Assembly: GCA_966250385.1 (NCBI GenBank)
Contig: CBINHC010000001.1
Span: 330,694 to 394,693 of the forward strand
DNA length: 64,000 nucleotides
Reading direction: 5' to 3'
Origin: DASWTL01 sp966250385
Lineage (GTDB): Bacteria; Bacteroidota; Bacteroidia; Sphingobacteriales; Sphingobacteriaceae
Every line of letters starts with the position of its first letter. Positions within the stretch are counted from its first letter, which is position 1. The translations under genes were made by a program, and so were the position numbers. The notes beneath the pieces were generated by a model, which saw nothing but the letters and a program-made list of their open reading frames with translations, was not told the DNA's origin and did no database searches. This document shows, piece by piece, positions 48,020 to 57,583 of the stretch.

Positions 48020-50349
48020 TGATGAAGCATCTCGTTATCTGCCTGGCCGTCTGGCTGGGAAGCTTTTCAGCCGCCTGTGCGCAGCATATGTTAAAGGGAA
48101 AGGTCGTGGAGTCTGACGGGACGCCCGTAGAGGCCGGAACGGCCACTATTTCAAATACCAGCCAGGTCGCAGCAATCAGGAACGGGGCTTTCAGCTTCAG
48201 GGATCTGAAGGCGGGCACCTACCGGGTCACTGTGCGGTCTCTGGGTTACGTAACGCAGAGCCAGTCAGTCACGCTGACAGACGCGGCGGCCCAAGTGCTT
48301 TTTACCATTGAACCGGCAACCGCGACCATGGGCGAGGTGATCGTCTCCTCCTCCCGCAGCAAGGAAACGCTTGGGAAGACCCCGGTTTCGGTCACCATCC
48401 TGAATGCCGAAGAAATCCAGACCCAGGCGGGGATCAATCCCAACCTGAGCAATATGCTCACCTGGGCGGTGCCCGGGCTCGGATTTTCGAACAATACTAC
48501 GTCCAATATCGGTCAGACACTTCGGGGCCGCAACGTGCTGGTCCTGGTCGACGGAATTCCGCAGTCGACGCCGCTTCGTTCAGGCGGCCGGGACTTCCGG
48601 ACCATTGATCCGTCGGTGATTGAGCGGGTGGAGGTCATCAAGGGTTCCACGTCCATCTACGGCAATGGCGCAGACGGGGGACTGATCAATTATATCACCA
48701 AACGTCCCGGAGCTGAAAAGGCGCTGGGTTCCGTGACGACCGTCGGCAACAGCGGCAATCTGGTCGGCATGAAGAACTCCCTTGGAGGACGTTTCTCCCA
48801 GCAGTTTTACGGAACGAAAGGGAAGCTTGACTATGTGGTTTCCGGTTTGTTCGACCGGACTGGCGTCTTCAAGGACGCTGAAGGAGAGGTGATATCCCCG
48901 TACTATGGTCTGGGCGAGACGGCCAGCTATAACGGCTTTACCAAGCTGGGGTATGATATGGATGAGCGGAACCGCCTGGAAGTCATGTACAATTACTTCG
49001 GTTCCCGCCAGAACTCCGACTATGTTCCGCTGGAAGGCGTATATGGTCAGACTCCGACGGTGGGGGTACGGGGCGAAGTGGAGGGAACTGACCAGGGTAC
49101 CCGGTATAACCATAACGCCAACCTGTCCTATACCTCCCGGGAACTGTTTGGAAAGACCAGCCTGGAAGCCAGTGCCTATCTCCAGAGCTATAAAACGATC
49201 TTCGGATTTGACGACTTCTTTTACGGGGGCGGCCAGTCCGTCATTGTGTCCAACAAGAAAGGACTCCGCGCGAACCTGATTACTCCATTCTCGCTGCCCA
49301 ATGGTTCCGGATCGCTGACCTACGGGTTCGACCTGCTGAATGATGTGACGTCCCAGCCGCTGGTTGACGGACGCAGCTGGGTTCCTGAAATGGATATGCG
49401 GAATCTTGCCCCTTATGCCCAGATCAATACGGCGGTTTTCCGGGACTTCAGCCTGAAGGCCGGAGTACGCTATGAAAATATCAGCATCGGAGTGGAAGAT
49501 TTCAATACCCTGGCGACCGGGCCTGAGGGTGAAGGCTCCATCGCGGTGCAGGGCGGCCGGCTGGATTATAACGCCGTGACCTTCAACGCCGGTCTGCGGT
49601 ACACCCGCTTCAACTTCTTCAAACCCTATATCAGCTACTCCCAGGGCTTTTCCGTTTTCGAGCTGGGCCGTATCCTGCGCACAGCGCAACAAAATACGCT
49701 GCAGGCCCTCAATGTGAAGCCGGTAATCGCCAACAACTACGAAGCCGGATTCAATGCGGATCTCCCGAAATTCAACTTTGAGGCTGTTTATTATATCAGT
49801 ACTTCCCGGCTGGGAGCAAACCTGGTCGAACAAAACGGAATCTTCGTGACCCAGCGTGCGCCGGAACGGATCCATGGCTATGAACTGAGTGCCGCTTACT
49901 TCCCGGGCCGCAACCTGGCCTTCGGGGCCTCTTACTCTTTTGTCGAAGGCAAGATTGACGCCAATGGCGACGGCGACGCGGCCGACGCGGCGGATGCTTA
50001 CCTCAACACCACCCGGATCGCACCGCCAAAGGCCACGGCCTATGTCAAGGTGAATCCGCTGAAAGACTGGAATGTCCGGGTCGACTACATCTTTACCGGC
50101 GAGCGGGATCGTTTCAGTCCGCAGGCCAATGGCCGGTATGCATCCGGCGAAGGGCCGGTCCGGCCATCTTCCCTGTTTAACCTGAGTACCGGGTACAGGT
50201 TCAGCCGGGTGACCAGCATGAGCCTGGGGGTCGAGAACCTGTTCAATAGAGAATATTTCATGCCGTCAGCCTGGTTCTACGGCCGGGACCGTGAATATAC
50301 ACGCGCCAACGGTATCCGGTATAATCTGGGCCTGACCTTTAACCTTTAA
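48019..50349 (+). CDS. TonB-dependent receptor, probable iron or siderophore uptake
   Basis: A 776-residue outer-membrane receptor. Signal peptide (LVICLAVWLGSFSAACAQ), a carboxypeptidase-regulatory-like domain (about 25-100, LKGKVVESDGTPVEAGTATI), the plug (about 105-225, ETLGKTPVSVTILNAEEIQ, GRNVLVLVDGIPQ, RVEVIKGSTSIYGNGADGG) and a 22-strand barrel ending in NGIRYNLGLTFNL. The metal-type operator in front and the PepSY membrane protein behind point to ferric siderophore or haem uptake. Two ATGs are adjacent at the start; the leader is very short. A hairpin with a T-run follows the stop. Confidence 0.93.
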   Translation: MMKHLVICLAVWLGSFSAACAQHMLKGKVVESDGTPVEAGTATISNTSQVAAIRNGAFSFRDLKAGTYRVTVRSLGYVTQSQSVTLTDAAAQVLFTIEPATATMGEVIVSSSRSKETLGKTPVSVTILNAEEIQTQAGINPNLSNMLTWAVPGLGFSNNTTSNIGQTLRGRNVLVLVDGIPQSTPLRSGGRDFRTIDPSVIERVEVIKGSTSIYGNGADGGLINYITKRPGAEKALGSVTTVGNSGNLVGMKNSLGGRFSQQFYGTKGKLDYVVSGLFDRTGVFKDAEGEVISPYYGLGETASYNGFTKLGYDMDERNRLEVMYNYFGSRQNSDYVPLEGVYGQTPTVGVRGEVEGTDQGTRYNHNANLSYTSRELFGKTSLEASAYLQSYKTIFGFDDFFYGGGQSVIVSNKKGLRANLITPFSLPNGSGSLTYGFDLLNDVTSQPLVDGRSWVPEMDMRNLAPYAQINTAVFRDFSLKAGVRYENISIGVEDFNTLATGPEGEGSIAVQGGRLDYNAVTFNAGLRYTRFNFFKPYISYSQGFSVFELGRILRTAQQNTLQALNVKPVIANNYEAGFNADLPKFNFEAVYYISTSRLGANLVEQNGIFVTQRAPERIHGYELSAAYFPGRNLAFGASYSFVEGKIDANGDGDAADAADAYLNTTRIAPPKATAYVKVNPLKDWNVRVDYIFTGERDRFSPQANGRYASGEGPVRPSSLFNLSTGYRFSRVTSMSLGVENLFNREYFMPSAWFYGRDREYTRANGIRYNLGLTFNL

Positions 50350-50356
50350 CCCGTAC

Positions 50357-50380
50357 GCACCGGCCGGCCGGTGCTTTTTT
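50357..50380 (+). terminator. Hairpin with T-run abutting the PepSY start codon
   Basis: GCACCGGCCGGCCGGTGC is a perfect 18-bp palindrome followed by six T, then directly by the ATG of the next gene. It looks like an intrinsic terminator that would weaken read-through from the receptor gene. Confidence 0.75.
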
Positions 50381-51457
50381 ATGAGTAATCCCCTCGGAAA
50401 ACGTATCTATTTTATTCACCGTTGGACCGGACTCCTCGCCGGGATCGTGATCCTGATCCTTGGCCTGTCAGGCGCCATCCTGGCCTTCCACGATGAACTG
50501 GAAGCCTATGCGCACCGGGACGTCCTTACAGTCGGCAATTCCGCACCGGTGGATGTGGACAAAGCGCTCCGGACGGTGAACTCCCGCTACAGGAACTGGG
50601 AGGTCCGGCTGCAGGAATATTCATCCGACCCGTCAAGAACCCTGGTTTTCAGCCTGCGAAGGCCGGAAGAGCGGCTGACCGTATTCGTTCATCCCGCCAC
50701 CGGGGCTGTTCTTGAGCAGTTGGATACCAACCGGACCTTCGTTACCTGGATTCTGACCCTTCATTATTCCCTGCATGCGCGGCTGACCGGGCAGATCGTG
50801 GTCCTTGCGGCCGGAATCTGTCTGCTGATTTCCATACTGACCGGCCTGTTCATCTACCGAAAGGCCATCCCGGATGTCCTGATGCTCCGAAGCAGGCTGA
50901 AAAAGAAAAATAAGCGGTCCGTGGCTTCTTTCCTGCACCGGCAGATCGGTGTCTGGGCGCTGCTGCTGAACCTGGTCATGGTGGTCTCCGGGATCCTGAT
51001 CAGTTACGATATCACCGCCGGCGCGATCCAAAGCGGAGCCCGTAGAAAATCCCCTGAAACGCCCGAACTGTCGTTTTCGGTGAACCAAAAACTGGCTGAG
51101 ATCAGCCGGCAGTACCCGGAGTTTCATCCCGTCTCCATGAGGTTCCCTACGTCGGCGGGACTTCCGCTTCGCATCAGCGGCCCGCTCGACGGGACGGGGA
51201 TCTTCTGGAGCCGGAACTACAACTCGGTGCTGATCGATTCCGAGACCGGGGAGATCACGGACTTCCGCAACCGGGGTAATGCCGACACCCCGACCCGGGT
51301 CGCATCCGTCTCCCGGTCGGTCCATTTCCTGGAATTCGGCAATCTGCCGGTAAAGATTCTTTTCAGCCTGACAGCCCTGAGTGCGCCAGTACTTTCGATC
51401 ACAGGATTCCTGTTGTGGTACTGGAAAAAACGCAGTCGTGCCGGTGCCGCCCGGTGA
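50381..51457 (+). CDS. PepSY-associated membrane protein (iron-uptake type)
   Basis: A 358-residue inner-membrane protein of the PepSY_TM family, often found beside siderophore receptors and thought to reduce ferric iron or assist uptake. Four membrane segments are visible (about 17-38, 130-165, 193-215, 320-345). His residues near the membrane (FIHRWTGLLAG, LTLHYSLHARL, SFLHRQIGVWALLLN, VSRSVHFLEFG) could bind haem. It starts right after a terminator-like hairpin, so its level is probably below that of the receptor, or it has a start site of its own. Confidence 0.9.
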   Translation: MSNPLGKRIYFIHRWTGLLAGIVILILGLSGAILAFHDELEAYAHRDVLTVGNSAPVDVDKALRTVNSRYRNWEVRLQEYSSDPSRTLVFSLRRPEERLTVFVHPATGAVLEQLDTNRTFVTWILTLHYSLHARLTGQIVVLAAGICLLISILTGLFIYRKAIPDVLMLRSRLKKKNKRSVASFLHRQIGVWALLLNLVMVVSGILISYDITAGAIQSGARRKSPETPELSFSVNQKLAEISRQYPEFHPVSMRFPTSAGLPLRISGPLDGTGIFWSRNYNSVLIDSETGEITDFRNRGNADTPTRVASVSRSVHFLEFGNLPVKILFSLTALSAPVLSITGFLLWYWKKRSRAGAAR

Positions 51458-51538
51458 AGCCCCGCAGAATCGGTTTGCAGTTACTGATCCGTTCTGTTAG
51501 ATTTGAAGATTACAAACTAGTGATTCCTGACTCATAGC

Positions 51539-52855
51539 ATGAAAAAACTTTCAATCATATTTTCTGTTGCCCTGGTATTCCTGTGCCAGGTTGTCTCCGC
51601 CCAGAACATCCTCGGATTGATCAACAAGTCCAACCAGTTTTTTGAATACCTGGACAAAGGGGAATTCGAAAACGCCCATTCCTTTTTTGATGAAAGTGTA
51701 AAGGACAAGATCCTGCCGGAAGAACTGAAGTTATTCTGGACCCGGATGGATCTGATGCTGGGCACGTTCGAATCTGTGGACGGCGCCCAGAACCGGGCTG
51801 CGGGCGAGTTTTACCTGGTAACCCTGAACTGCAAGTTCTCCAAAGGGTCCCAGGCGTTCCAGTTTACGTTCAACAAAGCGGAGAAACTGGTCGGATTTTT
51901 TGTTGTTCCCAACAGCAATGCTGCGGAATACCGCAATCCTTCTTATGCCGACAGTACGTTATTTGCCGAAAAACCGGTCACCCTCAAGAGTCCGGGACAT
52001 GAACTGGCGGGGATGGTCGTCACCCCTGCGAACGCCCGGAAGTTCCCGGTGGTTGTACTGGTTCACGGTTCAGGGCCGAACGATATGGATGAAACCATCG
52101 GCCCGAACAAGCCGTTCAAGGACCTGGCCTTCGGCCTGGCTGCCAAAGGGATCGCCACGCTGCGGTATGTCAAACGGACGAAGGTGTACCCGTATGAATT
52201 CCAGAAAGCCTTCACCATTAAGGAAGAAGTGACCGATGACGCCCTGGCCGCCATCGCATTTGCCAAAACCATCCCCGGAGCGGATCCCGCACAGATCTAC
52301 GTATTCGGACACAGTCTGGGCGGGATGATGGCCCCGCGGCTTGCATCGCTGACGGGTGTTCAGGGAGTGATCCTTGCTGCCGCCCCCGCCAAAAAGCTGA
52401 CGGACATCCTGATCGAACAAAGCCATGCGGCCTTTAAGGCGCTGAACGATACGACCCAGGTCACCCGGCAGAATTTCGAGGCCGGCATCATGGAGCTTGA
52501 GCGCACCAGGATCACCAGACTGGGCAACATGAAACCTGACTCGCTGCTGTGGACACTGCCGGCTTCCTACTGGCAGGACCTGAACCAGTATGATCAGGTG
52601 GCCACCGCACGGGGTCTGAAAAGCCGTATCCTGGTGCTCCAGGGAGAAATGGATTTCCAGGTGGACGCCAAACATGCCGAGACGTGGAAAGGCGCCTTGT
52701 CCGGCAGAAAAAACGCCACCGTCAAGGTCTATCCCAAACTGAACCATCTGCTGATGGAGGTGAATGAGAAGGGAACTGTTTCACAATACCGTGAACCCCG
52801 GAACGTGGCGCCTTACCTGATCGATGACCTGGCTGCCTGGATCCTGCAGAAATAG
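51539..52855 (+). CDS. Secreted alpha/beta hydrolase with DUF3887-like N-terminal domain
   Basis: A 438-residue protein. Signal peptide (LSIIFSVALVFLCQVVSAQ), a DUF3887-like alpha-beta domain (about 25-130), then an alpha/beta-hydrolase fold. The catalytic triad can be read: Ser in VFGHSLGGMM, Asp in LQGEMDFQVD and His in KLNHLLMEV; the oxyanion region is VVLVHGSGPNDMDE. It is probably a periplasmic esterase or peptidase of unknown substrate. The gene stands alone, convergent with the MFS transporter. Confidence 0.88.
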   Translation: MKKLSIIFSVALVFLCQVVSAQNILGLINKSNQFFEYLDKGEFENAHSFFDESVKDKILPEELKLFWTRMDLMLGTFESVDGAQNRAAGEFYLVTLNCKFSKGSQAFQFTFNKAEKLVGFFVVPNSNAAEYRNPSYADSTLFAEKPVTLKSPGHELAGMVVTPANARKFPVVVLVHGSGPNDMDETIGPNKPFKDLAFGLAAKGIATLRYVKRTKVYPYEFQKAFTIKEEVTDDALAAIAFAKTIPGADPAQIYVFGHSLGGMMAPRLASLTGVQGVILAAAPAKKLTDILIEQSHAAFKALNDTTQVTRQNFEAGIMELERTRITRLGNMKPDSLLWTLPASYWQDLNQYDQVATARGLKSRILVLQGEMDFQVDAKHAETWKGALSGRKNATVKVYPKLNHLLMEVNEKGTVSQYREPRNVAPYLIDDLAAWILQK

Positions 52856-52871
52856 GTATTGCCGGCCCGGT

Positions 52872-54020
52872 TTATTGGTTGACCGTCGCTGTGTTCAGCC
52901 GGAAAAACCGGACGACGATCGGCAGGATGGAAATTCCCATCAGGGATAACGCGAAAAACGAGATCCGAAGGTTGAATAGCTGGGCCAGGAAACCGACCAG
53001 CGGCGGCCCCAGGAACATGCCCATCAGGGCATACGTGGCGATGAGCGAAATTGAGACGCTGGGGGCATAGGTGTTGGCAGATGTAGCCAGGATATAGGTC
53101 ATCGGAATGATCGGCGCTGTCCCGATGCCCACCAGCGAAAAGCCCAGTACAGCCCAGAAGAAGCTCGGTATGAGGGACGGCAGCACCATTCCGACGCAGA
53201 TCAGTACTCCGTTGATCAGGTAATATTTCTTCAGGCCGATCCGGTTCATGACGGTATCCGATATGAAACGCGAAAGGGTCATGAACGACATGAACACCAG
53301 GTAGCCGTATGTGAATACCCGGACATGCAGTACCTCCTTGAAATAAACCCCGCTCCAGTCGTACATTGCGCCTTCGCACATCGCTCCCAGGAAGGCGATG
53401 ATCCCCAGGTAGAGGATGAGGGTGTCCGGTTTGCCGAACCTGAGCCTGGAAGGGGCTTCCTGTTTGGCATCTTTCAGCAGGTACCGCACCGAATAGAGCG
53501 TTAATCCCAGACAGATCAGGGCGATGCCGGCGAAGTGCACGGCCATGGTCACGCCCCAGGCCACCATCACGGTGGTGGTCAGAATACCCACGATCCCCCC
53601 CAGACTCCACAGGCCGTGAAATGAACCGATGATCTTTTTCCGGTAGGACCGCTGGAGGGCGATGGCCTGCGAGTTGACAGCGATGCTGAAGATGCGCATG
53701 GTGAAGCTGAACACAGCGATCGCCGGTACCAGCATGATCAGGCTGCCGGTGAGTCCGATGAGTCCCAGAACGACCGAGTTGGCGCTGAAGGCAAGCGCCA
53801 GTGCGCGCCGGCTGGAATACCGGGAGATCAGATACCCGGCCAGCGGCAGACCGGCAAGCGAAGCGACCGGCAGGGTCAGCAGCAGGCTGCCCAGCTCCAT
53901 GGCGTTCAGCTCGTACAGGGATTTGATGGTCGGGATCCGGGCCATAAGCGTGCTGTAGCTTACACCTGAGATCAGAAAAAATAGGCTTATGAACCGGCGA
54001 TGGGTCTGGTTATGATACAT
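52872..54020 (-). CDS. Major facilitator superfamily transporter
   Basis: A 382-residue inner-membrane protein with about twelve hydrophobic segments and no signal peptide. The loop between segments 2 and 3 reads GYLISRYSSRRALAL, the MFS motif A in altered form. FHGLWSLGGIVGILTTTVMVA fits the segment-5 region. It resembles the FucP/YbjJ-like branch, but the substrate is unknown. No sugar-use or resistance gene adjoins it. Convergent with the hydrolase, 16 bases apart. Confidence 0.88.
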   Translation of the reverse strand: MYHNQTHRRFISLFFLISGVSYSTLMARIPTIKSLYELNAMELGSLLLTLPVASLAGLPLAGYLISRYSSRRALALAFSANSVVLGLIGLTGSLIMLVPAIAVFSFTMRIFSIAVNSQAIALQRSYRKKIIGSFHGLWSLGGIVGILTTTVMVAWGVTMAVHFAGIALICLGLTLYSVRYLLKDAKQEAPSRLRFGKPDTLILYLGIIAFLGAMCEGAMYDWSGVYFKEVLHVRVFTYGYLVFMSFMTLSRFISDTVMNRIGLKKYYLINGVLICVGMVLPSLIPSFFWAVLGFSLVGIGTAPIIPMTYILATSANTYAPSVSISLIATYALMGMFLGPPLVGFLAQLFNLRISFFALSLMGISILPIVVRFFRLNTATVNQ

Positions 54021-54100
54021 CTGGTATGGCTTCGCGATAAGTCATGCATCAAAGAAATAATAAAAAGCCAACAATTGATTTCGTAAAATGTAAATAGTGT

Positions 54101-54370
54101 ATGAGTGAGGACTTTGAATCAGAGGAGCTGGCGCAGGCTCCGGACTCCCCGTTTTACATTGAGGTCGACCTGTTCGAAACAGGGGATATGAGCCGCCTGC
54201 TGGTGGTGCCGTGCAGTGGCTCCTTTACGGTGATCCACAACGATGAACATTTGTGTACGCTGGTACACACCTGTGAGGAGGTCGAGTGCTGGGAACAGGA
54301 AGATGGCAGCCTCGATGAGGAACTGGTCGAGCGGATCGGGCTGGCCATCAGGCAGTATACGCCTTACTGA
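54101..54370 (+). CDS. Small acidic protein, unknown function
   Basis: An 89-residue, strongly acidic protein (MSEDFESEELAQ at the start, CEEVECWEQEDGSLDEELVE near the end). The middle has alternating hydrophobic residues (RLLVVPCSGSFTVIHNDEHL), suggesting a small beta sheet followed by a helix. No known family recognised, no signal peptide. Its stop overlaps the end of the convergent CvfB-like gene by 7 bases. Coding is likely from composition and position. Confidence 0.7.
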   Translation: MSEDFESEELAQAPDSPFYIEVDLFETGDMSRLLVVPCSGSFTVIHNDEHLCTLVHTCEEVECWEQEDGSLDEELVERIGLAIRQYTPY

Positions 54371-55206
54371 TCCGTTCTCTTTACCAGCCGGATCTCGTGG
54401 TCGCCGATCTCGATCAGACGTTCCTTATAAAGGCTTCCGATGGTCTTTTTGAAGACCTTCTTGCTGATATGCAACCTGCGCGTGATTTCCTCGGGCGAGC
54501 TTTTATCCCCGAGCTCCAGCACGCCTTCGTTCTCTTCCAGTTTCTGCAGTACAATATCCCGGGTCTCCAGGACGTGACCGTAACCCTGCGGTTGTAAGGT
54601 CAGATCGATCTTATGCTCCTCCCGGATCTTCTTGATATATCCTTTTCTTCGTTCACCGATCCGCAGCTGTTCAAAGACCTCGTTCCGGTACAGAAGACCC
54701 AGGAACTTCTGGTTGATCACCGCCGTGTATCCGAGATCGCTCTGTTCGGCGATCAGCAGATCGACCGGGTCCCCGGCCTCCAGATCAAAATCTTCCTGCG
54801 GGGCAAAGTCGGAGAGCCGGGAAGACGCCAGCAGCCGGTGATTACGGTCATCCAGGTAGATATAGACCACGTACTTTTCACCCACGCGCATGGGCTTCTT
54901 CTGGGCCCGGGCCGGCGCGAACACATCCTTTTCAATTCCCAGGTCCAGGTAGGCCCCGTGTTCGTTCGAATCGACGGCTTTCAGGTAGGCGAACCGGCCG
55001 GCGGTGGCCAGCGGGGTCTGCGTGGTGGCCATCATCCGGCCATCGCTGTTCATATACACGAATACACGCAGCGAATCCCCGGGTTCCAGCCCCTTGGGCG
55101 CCTGCATAAAGGGAAGGATTACTTTTTCCTGGTCATCTCCCAGGATCAGTCCTGCGTCTGTCTTGCGCTGATACTCCAGCTCATTCATTTCTCCAATTCG
55201 TATCAT
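54364..55206 (-). CDS. S1-like RNA-binding protein, CvfB/YitL family
   Basis: A 280-residue protein with repeated S1-like OB domains: about 1-60, 65-130 (GAYLDLGIEKDVFAPARAQ) and 135-215 (LGYTAVINQKFLGLLYRNEV), then a winged-helix end (about 225-275, SPEEITRRLHISKKVFKKTI). This matches CvfB, a regulator of virulence in staphylococci and a probable RNA binder. The open frame extends six codons upstream, but MIRIGEMNEL is the family-like start. Transcribed alone. Confidence 0.9.
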   Translation of the reverse strand: MIRIGEMNELEYQRKTDAGLILGDDQEKVILPFMQAPKGLEPGDSLRVFVYMNSDGRMMATTQTPLATAGRFAYLKAVDSNEHGAYLDLGIEKDVFAPARAQKKPMRVGEKYVVYIYLDDRNHRLLASSRLSDFAPQEDFDLEAGDPVDLLIAEQSDLGYTAVINQKFLGLLYRNEVFEQLRIGERRKGYIKKIREEHKIDLTLQPQGYGHVLETRDIVLQKLEENEGVLELGDKSSPEEITRRLHISKKVFKKTIGSLYKERLIEIGDHEIRLVKRTDQ

Positions 55207-55354
55207 ACCGGATGTTTGGTGCACAAAGATACGTTATTCAGACGGCCGGGAACCGGAAAAAAGAGCGGGCCGGCGCCCGGAAACGCGCAAACCGGCTGCG
55301 CATCCTCAGAAAGTCTGTTTCTTTTTATAATAATTTTTTAGTTTAGCTACTGAT

Positions 55355-55813
55355 ATGCTGGTTATAAAAAATTACGAAGAATTTGCATCTAAACTCGGGC
55401 AGGAACTGGGAGTCTCCCCATGGCATAAGATCACACAGGAACAGATCAACCAGTTCGCTGACGCCACGCTTGACCATCAATGGATCCACACCGATCCGGA
55501 GCGGGCAAGAACTGAAAGTCCTTTCAAGGCCACCATCGCACACGGGTACCTGACGCTCGCACTGGTTCCGCATCTCTGGAAGCAGATCGTTGATGTACAG
55601 AATCTCAAAATGGAGGTGAATTACGGGATTGAAAAGCTGAAGTTCGGTGCCGCCGTAGTCGTGGGAAGCGAAGTACGGTGCAGGGTTTCACTTTCTTCCA
55701 TAGCGAATCTGAGAGGCGTGACCAAGGCGGTTCTTTCTATCCAGCTGGAGATCAAAGATCAGCCGAAACCGGCGTTCGCAGGGGACGTGGTGTTCCTTTA
55801 TCATTTTATTTAA
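55355..55813 (+). CDS. MaoC-like (R)-specific enoyl-CoA hydratase
   Basis: A 152-residue hot-dog-fold protein. The hydratase motif is visible as INQFADATLDHQWIHTDPER (catalytic Asp and His, about 30-49) with the later AHGYLTLAL. MaoC-like enzymes hydrate trans-2-enoyl-CoA to (R)-3-hydroxyacyl-CoA. The physiological substrate is unknown; an acyl-CoA synthetase gene lies 4 kb away but not in the same unit. Normal length for a single-domain member. Confidence 0.92.
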   Translation: MLVIKNYEEFASKLGQELGVSPWHKITQEQINQFADATLDHQWIHTDPERARTESPFKATIAHGYLTLALVPHLWKQIVDVQNLKMEVNYGIEKLKFGAAVVVGSEVRCRVSLSSIANLRGVTKAVLSIQLEIKDQPKPAFAGDVVFLYHFI

Positions 55814-55926
55814 ACGTTAAGAGCAGAAGGTCCGGGGCGTTCCGGTCACGGGCCATCAACGCAAAAAATTCAGCCATGCATTTCCGTAAATTATTCTGAT
55901 ACGGGTGTGTTGAGAGGAGGACGGAT

Positions 55927-56154
55927 ATGAGCGAGGATCCATTTGCAGAAAAGCTTTTTGAGATGAAACTGATCCAGATCTACGGGGATCACCCGTGGCT
56001 GGCCGATGAGTTTACCCAGGACGAATTTGTCGCCCTGTTTCCCGTTACGTACGGCAAACACGGCAAGCCGCTTGAACTGGTCAAACCGAACCGCGATTTT
56101 TACCGGGAGATCTACCTGGAGGTGCTCGTTGCCTTTAAACAGTCCTTCGGTTAA
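55927..56154 (+). CDS. Small protein, unknown function
   Basis: A 75-residue protein rich in acidic and aromatic residues (FEMKLIQIYGDHPWLADEFT, then PNRDFYREIYLEVLVAFKQ), without signal or membrane segment. It has a strong ribosome-binding site, AGGAGG six bases before the ATG, which is rare here and supports it as a real gene. No family recognised. Same strand as the flanking MaoC and esterase-like genes. Confidence 0.7.
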   Translation: MSEDPFAEKLFEMKLIQIYGDHPWLADEFTQDEFVALFPVTYGKHGKPLELVKPNRDFYREIYLEVLVAFKQSFG

Positions 56155-56256
56155 GATCCTGCAGCCGAGTTCCCGCTGATTTCCGTGAACATTTACTCGG
56201 CCCTGCAGTTATTATTCGGAAGGAGTATAGTATCCGAATGAGCGGAGGCAGGGCAG

Positions 56257-57537
56257 ATGATGGAGGCGGAAAAATCGTATCATTTAAATACTTCGAAAGA
56301 TCTTGATCCTTTACTGGAGCGCATCGGCGATGCCCGCCTGGTTCTTTTGGGCGAGGCATCCCACGGGACGCATGAATACTACACCTGGAGAAGCGCCATC
56401 ACCCGGCGGCTGATCCGTGAAAAGAATTTCAATTTTATCGCTGTCGAGGGCGACTGGCCCGACTGTTACCGGATCAACCGCTATATCAAGGGGTTTGCAG
56501 ACCGGGACAAGAAGCCGGTTGATCTGCTTAAGACGTTCGACCGGTGGCCCACCTGGATGTGGGCCAATTGGGAGATTACCGCGCTCGTCACCTGGTTAAA
56601 GGAGTTCAACGCCGGTCTTTCGACGGACCGGCGCGTGGGGTTCTACGGTCTGGATGTCTACAGCCTGTGGGAATCCATGGAGGCACTGGTCGACTACCTG
56701 GAAAAGCATGATCCCGGCGCGGCGCTGACAGCCCGGGACGCCCTGAGCTGTTTTGAGCCCTACTCGGAAGACAGCCACCGCCTGGCCCGGGCCAAGTCCT
56801 ACCATCCTGATCTGTGCCGGGATGAGGTCATCCGGTTGCTGAAAGAAGTGCGGACGCGGGTGCCCTTTTATGACCATGATCCGGAAGCGGCGCTCAACGC
56901 CGAACAGAATGCTGTGATTGCTGTAAATGCTGAAGCCTACTACCGGAGCATGACCGGTTTTGATGATCATTCCTGGAATGTCCGCGACACGCACATGGCC
57001 GAGACGCTCGACCGGGTGCTTAAGTTCCATGGACCGGTCAGCAGAGCAGTTATCTGGGAGCATAATACGCACATTGGAGACGCCCGGTATACGGATATGA
57101 AGCATGCCGGTCTAGTTAACGTGGGCCAGCTGGTGCGGGAATATTACGGTGAGGACGAGGTTGTTTTGGTTGGTTTCGGTTCCCACAGGGGCAGCGTGGT
57201 CGCCGGGTATGGATGGGGACAGCCGCTGCGCGAACTGGAGGTTCCCGAGGCACGGGCCGGCAGCGTGGAGGACATTCTGCACCGTGAGTCCGCGCAGGAC
57301 CGGTTGCTGATTTTTGGCGACGAAAAGGAATCCGGGCGGTTTTCGCAGCGGCTGCCGCACCGAGCCATCGGGGTCGTTTACCACCCCCGGCAGGAAAAAT
57401 ACGGGAACTACGTGCCCACAGTGCTGAATTCTCGGTATGACGCTTTTCTGTATCTGGACGAAACCAGTGCCCTGAATCCGCTTCATGTGCACCCCGACCG
57501 TTTCAAAATGCCGGATACCTATCCTTTCGAAGTCTGA
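56257..57537 (+). CDS. Erythromycin-esterase-family protein
   Basis: A 426-residue member of the erythromycin esterase superfamily. The key motifs are LVLLGEASHGTHEYYTWR (Glu/His pair), IAVEGDWPDCYRINRYI and AVIWEHNTHIGDARYTDM. Classical Ere enzymes open the macrolide lactone, but most family members in environmental bacteria are of unknown function and this one has no resistance context. Some homologues are fused to a phosphoribosyltransferase domain; this is the stand-alone form. Resistance should not be assumed. Confidence 0.9.
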   Translation: MMEAEKSYHLNTSKDLDPLLERIGDARLVLLGEASHGTHEYYTWRSAITRRLIREKNFNFIAVEGDWPDCYRINRYIKGFADRDKKPVDLLKTFDRWPTWMWANWEITALVTWLKEFNAGLSTDRRVGFYGLDVYSLWESMEALVDYLEKHDPGAALTARDALSCFEPYSEDSHRLARAKSYHPDLCRDEVIRLLKEVRTRVPFYDHDPEAALNAEQNAVIAVNAEAYYRSMTGFDDHSWNVRDTHMAETLDRVLKFHGPVSRAVIWEHNTHIGDARYTDMKHAGLVNVGQLVREYYGEDEVVLVGFGSHRGSVVAGYGWGQPLRELEVPEARAGSVEDILHRESAQDRLLIFGDEKESGRFSQRLPHRAIGVVYHPRQEKYGNYVPTVLNSRYDAFLYLDETSALNPLHVHPDRFKMPDTYPFEV

Positions 57538-57583
57538 AGTGAAGTTTGATTTGCTAAGGTTTAACTGATAAAATAGCAACGAT

